This document shows positions 15,987 to 22,485 of a DNA stretch of 23,489 nt, piece after piece (position 1 is the stretch's first letter; every line of letters begins with the position of its first letter). Origin of the DNA: JBBRGG01 sp038240875. Lineage in GTDB: Bacteria; Planctomycetota; Phycisphaerae; Phycisphaerales; UBA1924. Made by a program: the position numbers and the translations under genes. The notes beneath the pieces were generated by a model that searched no databases, was not told the DNA's origin, and saw nothing but the letters and a program-made list of their open reading frames with translations. The stretch lies in the NCBI GenBank assembly GCA_038240875.1, contig JBBRGG010000016.1:1-23489 (forward strand), read 5' to 3'.

Positions 15987-16837
15987 CCCAAGCCCAACCA
16001 ATTCGCACATCGAAGTGATCGCCGCACAAAGTCGAGCGTCTTGGCTTCATTTTTTTCAATGCGACATGTATTTATTTCCGCTTGTTGCGCGGATTTGCAG
16101 TGCTCCGCATCATTGCACGCGTTCCAATCAGCAGCCACCATCCTCAAAGAGCGTGTAGAAGCCAGAGAAATCACTGCTGCTACTGGGGATGACAAGTTCT
16201 TTGTGGGCGAGGGCGCCGGTCACTGAGCAGATAAAGGTTTTGAAGAGACCGACACGCCCGGTGCCGTTGTTGGTGGCGAGGGTGACGTTGGCGCAGACGC
16301 TGTTTACGATCAGGCGATTCACGCCATTCTTAGAGCGGCGAGACAGGCTCGTCACACGCGAAGTGTGCCATAAGATCAACACATGACTAGTGAAGTAGAA
16401 TGAACAGTTGCGATGCGGCTTTAATGTCTTGTCAATGCAGGCGTTCGCGACCACACCTGCCCCACGCCCCCCCCGCCACGCGTTTCAATTCGGTTGGTAC
16501 CAGGTGCAGGGTTGCGCGTAATTCGTGATCGAGCGTGATGAGGCGCGCTCGTTGCGCGGAACCACTTCGCGTTGTTCTGATTGAACTCGCGGCCAAGGTT
16601 GCCCTTGCCACCCCTGCCACCCCTGCCACCCCTGCCACCCCCGCCACCTCCGCCAACTCTCGACAACGATTCTGCAAGAACTTTGTATCGTGCGTCCGAT
16701 ACTGTTCATTGAGTAAGAGGGGCGTTGTACCTCTTTAATGGGCAATTCGTCGATTGTCGGCGGCTCTGCCCACATTTCGTTTGTCACACCCGGATTGTGC
16801 GGCGCGCCGCCTATCCGCCTGGAATTCAGGAGTCTAT
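15987..16837. other. Long non-coding gap upstream of the bactofilin gene
   Basis: There are 851 bases without a supported gene. ORFs on both strands have no recognisable domain, start context or signal peptide. The longest (minus strand, 16454-16128, 108 codons) ends LFEDGGC and cannot be excluded as a decayed gene. The region contains the 9-base minisatellite at 16603-16656 and a C-rich run at 16466-16476. The bactofilin promoter should lie in the last 100 bases, but no clear consensus was found. Confidence 0.45.
16603..16656. repeat. 9-bp minisatellite, six units
   Basis: Units of CCCTGCCAC: one variant unit, three exact units, then CCCCGCCAC and CTCCGCCAA. The strong C/G strand bias makes open frames encoding Thr-Pro-Ala or Gly-Val-Ala repeats, which I do not regard as genes. 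Confidence 0.85.
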
Positions 16838-17428
16838 ATGGCGGCCCAGCCTACCGAAGCCATCACTGTTCTTGGCCCGGACGCTTCGTTTAAGGGTGAG
16901 CTCACCCTACGTGGTGCTGCGAAGATCCTTGGCGAGTTCGAGGGCTTGATCAACGCCACCGGCGAAATCCACGTGGGCTCGAGCGCTGTCTGCCACGCCA
17001 CCATCGAGGCTGATTCGATCCTCGTCGATGGTACCGTAAACGGGGATTTAATCGCTCGCGAACGCCTGCAGCTCACGAATAAGGCTCGTGTTCAAGGTGA
17101 TGTGTCAGCCGCAGCGTTGATCGTGGCGGAGGGCGCGTCGTTTGTGGGTCGGTGTGCGGTGGGTCCAGACGCTGTGCAAACCGCAAACCGCAACATGCCT
17201 GCTCAGTCGATAAAAACTCTTACACCTGCTATTTCGTCCACGCTTGAAGCCAAACCGGTCCGCCTTCGAGCCACCGGAACTACGGGCAACGGCAACGAAT
17301 ACCCCGCCGCCCAGCCTGAATGGGCTGCTCCTGCTCCCGCCAAACCTGTGTGGATGACTGCTGGGGTTACCGGCATTGGAAGTGCAGTGGCACACAACGG
17401 AAATGGAAACTCGGTCGCACAAGACTGA
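16838..17428 (+). CDS. Bactofilin (polymer-forming cytoskeletal protein)
   Basis: A 196-residue protein whose first about 110 residues are a bactofilin beta-helix: ITVLGPDASFKGELTLRGAA, ILGEFEGLINATGEIHVGSS, then ADSILVDGTVNGDLIARERL and NKARVQGDVSAAALIVAEGA. Bactofilins polymerise without nucleotides and serve as membrane-associated scaffolds in cell shape and wall synthesis. The tail (about 115-196) is disordered and rich in Pro, Ala, Thr, Gly and Asn. The start at 16838 is set by AGGAG 6 bases upstream; the open frame extends further back without a ribosome site. A second bactofilin-like gene follows on the same strand after about 340 bases, with its own promoter-like element between. Confidence 0.93.
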   Translation: MAAQPTEAITVLGPDASFKGELTLRGAAKILGEFEGLINATGEIHVGSSAVCHATIEADSILVDGTVNGDLIARERLQLTNKARVQGDVSAAALIVAEGASFVGRCAVGPDAVQTANRNMPAQSIKTLTPAISSTLEAKPVRLRATGTTGNGNEYPAAQPEWAAPAPAKPVWMTAGVTGIGSAVAHNGNGNSVAQD

Positions 17429-17438
17429 TTTGTGTGGT

Positions 17439-17448
17439 ATGCTATAAT
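17439..17448 (+). promoter_or_regulatory. Extended -10 promoter
   Basis: TATGCTATAAT contains the perfect sigma-70 extended -10 pattern TG-N-TATAAT (TG at 17440-17441, TATAAT at 17443-17448). No good -35 is present, as expected for extended -10 promoters. Transcription would start near 17455 and give either a leader of about 310 bases for the zinc-ribbon bactofilin gene or a separate small RNA. Confidence 0.55.
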
Positions 17449-17454
17449 GTAAGC

Positions 17455-17766
17455 TAGAATCTACCAAATGCTTCATGGCTGTCGCCTTGATTCTAGAATA
17501 AATGTTTACATAAGCCTATGTCTTGCAGGAACTTAACAGAGCCCCCCCACCCGCGGCGTGTGCGGTGAAAACCCGCGCCGCGGATTTGAAGTTTGGTTTC
17601 GTGCTTGGTTTCGTGCTTGGTTTCGTACTTAATTCGCGCGAGCCGAGACTTTCGATGTCTAAAGCCTTGTGTATCAAGCTCTTTGGCCTGACAGCGTAAA
17701 CGCAACCCACGCGTGCATGCTTGGCGTTATTTGCTGAGCAATAGGCACCGAGAAAGCGGCGGAGCC
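17455..17766 (+). other. Structured leader or non-coding region before the zinc-ribbon bactofilin gene
   Basis: It contains a GC-rich stem CCGCGGCG / CGCCGCGG (17551-17558 with 17576-17583, 17-base loop), then three tandem 12-base units of GGTTTCGTGCTT (17595-17630, the last with one change). No gene is supported, although the minus strand of the repeat is open and encodes Ser-Thr-Lys-Pro repeats. No known riboswitch fold was recognised. Confidence 0.4.
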
Positions 17767-18759
17767 GTGTTCTCAAAGCCATTCTTTACTTCCAAACCGC
17801 CGCCGGAGCGATTGGTCCAGTGTTATCACTGCCGATCGCACATTTGCGTTCCTGCGACGGCGCGGACAGCGTCGTGCCCGGCGTGCTACAAAGGCTTGGT
17901 ATTAGATGACTTGTGTGTGCGAGAAGGGCATGCCGCCGGACGGCTATCGACGTGTGGTAAGGTTGTTGTGGAGAAGCGTGGGCGTGCCGTGACACGAGCT
18001 GTGGAAGCTGCGGCGGGGGTCGAAGTTTCGGGCACGCTCGAAGCGAGGGTTCTGTCGGGGGGTCCGGTACATATTCGCAAGGGTGCGCACCTTAAGGGGG
18101 AATGTCAGGCAACAAGCATTATTGTCGAGCCTGGCGCGGTAATTGATCGAGCGTTTTTCCGGATCGGGCCAGACGTCTTTGCGCAGGCGCACGCCGGGGA
18201 TGTGGCAGGCGCGACAAGTGTGGCTGGTGTTGCGGGAGGTGGTGCTTCATCTAGTATGACTAGCAAGCCGAGCCAGCCATTAATTGAGATTCGGGTGAAG
18301 CCGTTGCCGCCTTCGAATCCGTTTACGCTTAGTGCGCATCCGCCAACGATTCGGGAGATGCAGCAAGAGGCGATGGCGGCTACTCGGCAGACTGCGAACG
18401 CATCACAATCTATAAGTGGTTCTACACCGATTCTCAAACAGGCCACGCCGGTGATGCCGGTGATGCCGGTGATGCCGGTGATGGAGGTCACGCCGGTGAT
18501 GCCGGTCAAGCTGGTCAAGCCGACGATTCGGCTGGGGTCGCCTTTGCCTACTGCGAGAGTTGTACCGCCAGCGGCACCGCTATCCGGCTCAGCGGCGGCA
18601 CAACCGACCATACAACCGGCTATTCAGCCAACGGCTCGCACGAATGAGCCTTTGGTGACTGGGAATATTTACAGCACGCATCGGCCCTCGGCGAAGACAT
18701 ATCCGCCGACCAAGGCTTCGCCACAGAGGCCGCTCCCGCCGACAGATACCAGGCGGTAA
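17767..18759 (+). CDS. Bactofilin-like protein with N-terminal zinc ribbon
   Basis: A protein of about 330 residues from GTG 17767; GTG 17713 is an upstream alternative and neither has a strong ribosome site. It opens with a four-cysteine zinc ribbon (C19-x2-C22 in CYHCRSH, C37-x2-C40 in CPACYKG). A bactofilin-type beta-helix follows: AGVEVSGTLEARVLSGGPVH, KGAHLKGECQATSIIVEPGA, VIDRAFFRIGPD. The C-terminal half is low-complexity (Pro, Thr, Ala, Val) with a 9-base tandem repeat giving VMPVMPVMPVM. Zinc ribbons often bind nucleic acid or protein partners, so this subunit may link a bactofilin polymer to a partner. Placement after a plain bactofilin suggests the two work together. Confidence 0.82.
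   Translation: MFSKPFFTSKPPPERLVQCYHCRSHICVPATARTASCPACYKGLVLDDLCVREGHAAGRLSTCGKVVVEKRGRAVTRAVEAAAGVEVSGTLEARVLSGGPVHIRKGAHLKGECQATSIIVEPGAVIDRAFFRIGPDVFAQAHAGDVAGATSVAGVAGGGASSSMTSKPSQPLIEIRVKPLPPSNPFTLSAHPPTIREMQQEAMAATRQTANASQSISGSTPILKQATPVMPVMPVMPVMEVTPVMPVKLVKPTIRLGSPLPTARVVPPAAPLSGSAAAQPTIQPAIQPTARTNEPLVTGNIYSTHRPSAKTYPPTKASPQRPLPPTDTRR
18448..18519 (+). repeat. 9-bp in-frame tandem repeat in the zinc-ribbon bactofilin
   Basis: Eight units of the CCGGTGATG type, four of them exact at the start, then GAGGTCACG, CCGGTGATG, CCGGTCAAG and CTGGTCAAG. The repeat is in phase with the codons and encodes Pro-Val-Met repeats in the disordered tail, so copy-number change would alter length without a frameshift. 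Confidence 0.85.
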
Positions 18760-19066
18760 GTGGCGGGTTGGTATGGGCTGCTCGTACGCATCACACTTGA
18801 AGCACGAGCAAAGCCGCGCAGCGAAAGTAATGCAAAGCCTCTCTGGGAGAAAGAGGGGAATACCCAAGACTGCCTAAATTTCAACAAGGATTTGTAGCTT
18901 AGCTTCTTCTAGAACGAAGAAGGATAAAGAGTATGCACATATAAAATACCTGTACCGTAAAAAGATGTATTATTTCACGAAAGGTTCTAAGGTTCTTTAA
19001 CGTTCTTTAAGAGACACGGGTGAACGTACGCGGTCGAACCTGGATGGAGTGGCATATTCTGCAATC
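18760..19066. other. AT-richer intergenic region before thiL
   Basis: No gene supported. A stem-loop CTTCTTC-TAGAAC-GAAGAAG (18903-18909 with 18916-18922) could end the bactofilin transcript but has no T-tract. From about 18880 to 19010 the composition is clearly AT-richer than the surroundings and includes the repeated word GGTTCT / GTTCTTTAA. This is the probable thiL promoter region; no single promoter can be fixed. Confidence 0.45.
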
Positions 19067-20245
19067 ATGCGTGAGCGCGAGTTGTTGGACACGATCGCGA
19101 AGATGGCTGCGGGAGTGTCCGCACGGTTTCCCAGCGTGCTGGTTGGGCCGGGGGATGATTGTGCCGTGCTTGATACGCAATCGCGCGATGGGCGAGCGTT
19201 GCTGGTAACGACGGATCACGTTGTCGAGGGCGTGCATGTGCAGTGGGCTGCGCCCAAGTATGGACGCGGCGCGTTGGACCTGATGGCGCGAAAGGCGTTA
19301 GCGCGATCGGTCTCTGACATTGCGGCGATGGGCGGCGAACCGCTGGCGTGTGTGGCGACAGCGTGCGTTGATCGGGTTATGCCTCAGGATGCGCTGGAGT
19401 ATTTGAGTGAGGCATTTCAACTGTTTGGGATCAAGCTGAACTGTACGGTGGTGGGGGGCGACGTTGCGGCGTTTGCGCGAAGGGTGAATGAAGGTGGTGG
19501 GGGTGAGGGTGGTGGTGTGGCTAGCGGAAGCAGTGGCAGCGGAGAAGCGCAGGCGATGCCGATCGTGCTGACGGTGACGGCAGTGGGGCGAGCGCACGAG
19601 CAAGTTGGTCCGGTGCTGCGAAGTGGGTGCAAAGTTGGTGATGCGGTGTATGTGACCGGTGGGCTGGGTGGTTCGCTGGCGTCGGGACGGCATGCGACGT
19701 TTGTGCCAAGGGTTGAAGAAGCGAGATGGTTGTGTGATGCGGCGGCGAAGCAGGCTGGCAAGATGAACAATGGTGAATCGCTGTCTGATATCAGGAGGCA
19801 GGCCATGCCGCCGCACGCGATGCCATTGCACGCGATGCCGCTGCACGCGATGCCGTTGCACGCCATGATGGACTTATCGGATGGGTTGGGCATTGATGCG
19901 GATCGGCTCGCGCAGGCGAGCGCAGGTGAAGTTGCGTTGAGGCGCGATGAAGGCGTTGCGATCGTGCTCGAATCAACGTGGCTGCCAATGCATGATGGCG
20001 TGGCGTCGTGGCGCGAAGCGATCAGCGATGGCGAAGATTATGAGTTGGTATTTGTTGCGGATGCGGGGTGGGCGCTGGCTGGCGCGATTGAAGTGTTGGA
20101 TGCGCAGGGCGTGAAGCGGACGACCAAGATTACGCGCGTGGGCATGGTGGTTTCGCGCGAAAGTGTGCCGAGCCGATGCTGTGTGCGAACGCCGGAGGGA
20201 AAATTGATTGATGCGTCGCAGAGTGGGTATCGGCATGAGGAGTGA
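19067..20245 (+). CDS. thiL: Thiamine-monophosphate kinase
   Basis: ThiL phosphorylates thiamine monophosphate with ATP to make thiamine pyrophosphate. About 392 residues from ATG 19067; GTG 19049 is an in-frame alternative adding six residues. Family blocks from the AIR-synthase/PurM fold are clear: RERELLDTIAK, VGPGDDCAVLD (Asp30, Asp31), TTDHVVEGVHV, RKALARSVSDIAAMGGEP, CTVVGGDVAAF, VYVTGGLGGSLASGRH, MMDLSDGLGIDADRLA and ISDGEDYELVF. It is longer than usual (about 325 residues). A Gly/Ser-rich insert (EGGGGEGGGVASGSSGSG) and a tandem HAMPL repeat sit immediately before the DLSDGL metal-binding motif. No other thiamine gene is nearby. Confidence 0.95.
   Translation: MRERELLDTIAKMAAGVSARFPSVLVGPGDDCAVLDTQSRDGRALLVTTDHVVEGVHVQWAAPKYGRGALDLMARKALARSVSDIAAMGGEPLACVATACVDRVMPQDALEYLSEAFQLFGIKLNCTVVGGDVAAFARRVNEGGGGEGGGVASGSSGSGEAQAMPIVLTVTAVGRAHEQVGPVLRSGCKVGDAVYVTGGLGGSLASGRHATFVPRVEEARWLCDAAAKQAGKMNNGESLSDIRRQAMPPHAMPLHAMPLHAMPLHAMMDLSDGLGIDADRLAQASAGEVALRRDEGVAIVLESTWLPMHDGVASWREAISDGEDYELVFVADAGWALAGAIEVLDAQGVKRTTKITRVGMVVSRESVPSRCCVRTPEGKLIDASQSGYRHEE
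19802..19861 (+). repeat. 15-bp in-frame tandem repeat in thiL
   Basis: Four contiguous 15-base units of the type GCGATGCCGTTGCAC, differing at a few positions, encoding (AMPxH)4. They lie directly before the conserved MMDLSDGL motif. Unit length is a multiple of three, so expansion keeps the frame. Confidence 0.9.
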
Positions 20246-20314
20246 GGTACGGCACGATCGCTAAGCGATCATGACTGGACATGACTGGACATGGTGGCAC
20301 GAAAGCAAAGGCAG

Positions 20315-20343
20315 CCGGCGGGGACCGCCGGACCACCCAAGGC
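20315..20343 (+). repeat. REP-like hairpin, copy 3 (intergenic)
   Basis: CCGGCGGGGACCGCCGG (20315-20331) followed by ACCACCCAAGGC, identical over 29 bases to the dnaE copy at 3280-3308. It shows that the repeats around the dnaE insertion belong to a dispersed family. Confidence 0.92.
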
Positions 20344-20380
20344 AAAGGAACCTAAGGCAAAGGGACCTAAGGCAAAGGCA

Positions 20381-20405
20381 CACCATGATCGAAACGATCA
20401 TGGTG
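20381..20405. terminator. Perfect stem-loop between convergent genes
   Basis: CACCATGATCG-AAA-CGATCATGGTG is an 11-bp perfect stem with a 3-base loop. Its position between two converging genes suggests a bidirectional stop or mRNA 3'-end stabiliser, but there is no T-tract, so intrinsic termination is uncertain. Confidence 0.4.
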
Positions 20406-20552
20406 GCACGAAGGCAACACAAATTCAAAGGCAGCCGGCGGGGAATCGCCAAGTAGCCAGTGGGATGGCCAGCACGTCATACTTTGCAGGCCCAAGGCCT
20501 GATCATGAATAGATGGGCGTTGAGGAGACTTTGCGACGACACGCCCGGGAGC

Positions 20553-21227
20553 TTACTTTGCTTCCGCTTTCGCGCTTTCTTCCGACGGGATTCGCTCGAT
20601 GATTTCGTCGGCGATCACTATTGCGCGAGTACACAATCGATCGGCGCGAGACTTAAGCCCGGCGTACGCCAACAAGCAAGGCACAGCTAGGCACAAGCCA
20701 AGCAGCGTGTGGAAGAGGGCTTTACTAATACCTAGAGACAAGTCGGCGGGGCCAGCTTGGCCGCCGCCATCGCCTAGGCTTGTGAAGGCGAGAATCATGC
20801 CCCAGACCGTGCCGGCAAGTCCGACGAGTGGGCCAAGGTTGCCTATCAAATTCAAGAGGTCGATTCGACGAAACCAGGTTGCGCTGCCTTCGGCAGCTGC
20901 GAGTTCGGCAGCGTCACGAATGCTGGCGCGATCACGGCCCAGCCTTGAAACGCCTGCGCGAACAATTGCGCCAAGTAGCGACGCATCATCGCGAACGGTG
21001 GCGCGAAGGCCATCCCAGTTGCCGGTGCGAGACATGTCTTCGAGCTTGCCTGCGAGGCTCTTTGGTGCGATGGCTTTCTCGCGTATTTCCGCAATGCACC
21101 AGAAGATGAGCGTGACGCCGGCGACGCTGCCTAGGAGCAGGATCACCGTGAAGATGTCCATGGATTGGACGAAGAGGTCCCATGGGCCGGTTGCAAGTGT
21201 TGCGTGTATATTCGTGCTGGCGTGCAT
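20553..21227 (-). CDS. MotA/TolQ/ExbB proton channel family protein
   Basis: About 224 residues from ATG 21227; the frame is open for 28 more residues upstream. An N-terminal membrane helix (FTVILLLGSVAGVTLIFWCI) is followed by a cytoplasmic helical domain. Two further helices form the family core: LIGNLGPLVGLAGTVWGMIL (with the conserved G-x-x-GTV-x-GM) and ALFHTLLGLCLAVPCLLAYA. Such proteins form the pentameric stator around an ExbD/TolR dimer and use proton flow to energise envelope processes. No ExbD/TolR gene follows; the downstream side is the REP cluster. It lies 8 bases after a tiny membrane ORF and is probably transcribed with tsaE. Confidence 0.9.
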   Translation of the reverse strand: MHASTNIHATLATGPWDLFVQSMDIFTVILLLGSVAGVTLIFWCIAEIREKAIAPKSLAGKLEDMSRTGNWDGLRATVRDDASLLGAIVRAGVSRLGRDRASIRDAAELAAAEGSATWFRRIDLLNLIGNLGPLVGLAGTVWGMILAFTSLGDGGGQAGPADLSLGISKALFHTLLGLCLAVPCLLAYAGLKSRADRLCTRAIVIADEIIERIPSEESAKAEAK

Positions 21228-21235
21228 CACCTGTG

Positions 21236-21328
21236 CTATTTCCTTTGAGCCTGTGAACTGATTGAGGCTAACCAGATCGAGCCTGTAATTAGACCGAACA
21301 AGTAAACCCAAATCAAGACACTAACCAT
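21236..21328 (-). CDS. Possible 30-residue single-helix membrane protein
   Basis: ATG 21328 to TAG 21236 encodes MVSVLIWVYLFGLITGSIWL followed by ASISSQAQRK: one hydrophobic helix with a polar, basic tail. It fits exactly between tsaE (41 bases upstream) and the exbB-like ATG (8 bases downstream), and its last codons contain the AAAGGA that could serve as ribosome site for the next gene. No strong ribosome site precedes its own ATG. It could be a real small membrane protein or a chance ORF. Confidence 0.35.
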   Translation of the reverse strand: MVSVLIWVYLFGLITGSIWLASISSQAQRK

Positions 21329-21369
21329 ACCCGCGTGTTGGCGTGCGTGATGGTAATTGGCAAGGCTAC

Positions 21370-22140
21370 TTATTGCGAATCGGTGGAGCCTTGCTGATCG
21401 TGTCCGGCTTCGAGATCTTCTTGCGTCGCCTCGCGCGAAGTTGTATAGCCGCCAGTCAACCAGCGGTAAAGGTCGGCTTCTTTCGCGCGTTGATTGGCGA
21501 ATGGATACGTGCGGCTCGTCGGCTCTACCCATTGCCCGGTCACGCGGCATTTGGTTGGCGGCAGTTCGAGCAGCGCGGCAGCCTCGGGCCTTGCCGCGGC
21601 TTCATCAAGCCAAGTCTTGGGAATGCCTAATCGTGCTTGGCGCGAGTGAACTGCGGTGACGACGAGCTCGATCTCGCAGCGAGACATCGGGAGAACTTCT
21701 TCGATGCGAATTGGCCATTCGATGAGGGCGGCGCTGAGGCCGCGTGCGAAACCTGATTCATCAAAGAGCGCGTCCCAGCCGGCGTTTTCGAGCTCTTCAG
21801 CACTGCGCACGCGATATGCGTCAACATGAACAAGCTCGCCACCGGCGAGATGTAAGGGGCGAGACGGCTCACTGTCGGCGGTTTCGCTGGGCTGCACGCC
21901 GACGATTGAATATTGGTTGATGACGACGAAGGTCGGGCTGGAAACGCTCCCTGGCGCGACGCCCAAGGCGTAGGCAAGCGCACGAGCAAAGGTCGTCTTG
22001 CCCGCGCCCAATTCACCCGTGAGCGCGACAACATCGCCCGCGCGAAGCGTCCATGCAAGAGCGCGCGCGAGCGCGACGGTCGCGCCCTCTTCGGCGAGGT
22101 CGATAGTTGCCCAGTGTGTGTCGGCTCTTGGCGTGCGCAT
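21370..22140 (-). CDS. tsaE: TsaE (tRNA t6A synthesis ATPase) with degenerate YacG-like C-terminal module
   Basis: TsaE is the P-loop ATPase that works with TsaB and TsaD to make N6-threonylcarbamoyladenosine at position 37 of tRNAs reading ANN codons. Seen: Walker A GELGAGKTTF (residues 42-51), SSPTFVVINQY, VHVDAYR and ALIEWP, all in family order. At 256 residues it is about 100 longer than usual. The extra C-terminus (198-245, CRVTGQWVEP ... YPFANQRAKEADLYRWLTGG) aligns with YacG, the zinc protein that inhibits DNA gyrase in E. coli (CPTCGKTV ... RPFCSKRCQLIDLGEWA). Only the first cysteine remains; the other three are Thr201, Ala215 and Ala219. The start has AAAGG 5 bases upstream. Confidence 0.93.
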   Translation of the reverse strand: MRTPRADTHWATIDLAEEGATVALARALAWTLRAGDVVALTGELGAGKTTFARALAYALGVAPGSVSSPTFVVINQYSIVGVQPSETADSEPSRPLHLAGGELVHVDAYRVRSAEELENAGWDALFDESGFARGLSAALIEWPIRIEEVLPMSRCEIELVVTAVHSRQARLGIPKTWLDEAAARPEAAALLELPPTKCRVTGQWVEPTSRTYPFANQRAKEADLYRWLTGGYTTSREATQEDLEAGHDQQGSTDSQ

Positions 22141-22485
22141 GTGTGCCTTTGTCGATCTTCTTATGTGACTCCGCGTTGCTTCGGCGACTCGATTCGCCTG
22201 ACTCGGATTTCTTACTCAACATAGACACGAATAACCCGTCCCAGCAACGATGCTCAAGAGATCAGGAACACCAACCTCACGCGCAAATTCGTACGGAGTT
22301 TAGTAGTACTTCCGCGACACTTCCGTAACTCGCGTCTGGATAACTGCCACCGTCTCCTACCAACTGTGGTTCGTCAATCACTTTTGCTTGCAGGAAATGC
22401 AACCAAGCTGTACAGTACATGCATACCGAGAGGCGCAATTGCCTATCGGCCTCATTTGTAGTTTAGAAATCGACAGGAGCCGCTC
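22141..22485. other. Divergent intergenic region before the right-edge secreted protein
   Basis: No gene supported. It holds promoters for tsaE (minus) and the secreted protein (plus). An imperfect stem, GAGGC with GCCTC around a nested AGGC / GCCT (about 22430-22454), lies just upstream of the plus-strand gene, followed by an AT-rich stretch. No tRNA or known riboswitch was recognised. Confidence 0.4.

Larger units (their letters stand above)
20246..20552. repeat. Repeat cluster between convergent thiL and exbB-like genes
   Basis: This gap of about 300 bases is almost wholly repeats. In order: a GATCGC / GCGATC hairpin (about 20258-20272); tandem ATGACTGGAC (two units, about 20270-20291); GGTGGCACGAAAGCAA (about 20293-20308); the REP (20315-20343); three 15-base units of the AAGGCAAAGGAACCT type (about 20339-20381); a perfect 11-bp stem-loop (20381-20405); a second GGTGGCACGAAGGCAA (about 20402-20417); and a truncated REP (GCAGCCGGCGGGGAATCGCC, 20431-20450). 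REPs typically collect between convergent genes, where they can stop transcription or protect mRNA ends. No gene is supported. Confidence 0.8.

Noticed and set aside
16128..16454. Minus-strand ORF of 108 codons in the gap before the bactofilin gene
   Set aside because: No ribosome site, signal peptide or domain; composition looks non-coding. A decayed gene cannot be excluded, so it is mentioned only in the gap entry.
19298..19861. Minus-strand His/Arg-rich ORF opposite thiL
   Set aside because: Antisense of conserved thiL codons; low-complexity product.
20246..20552. CRISPR array
   Set aside because: Repeats are of several kinds, short and contiguous, with no regular unique spacers and no cas genes in the window.
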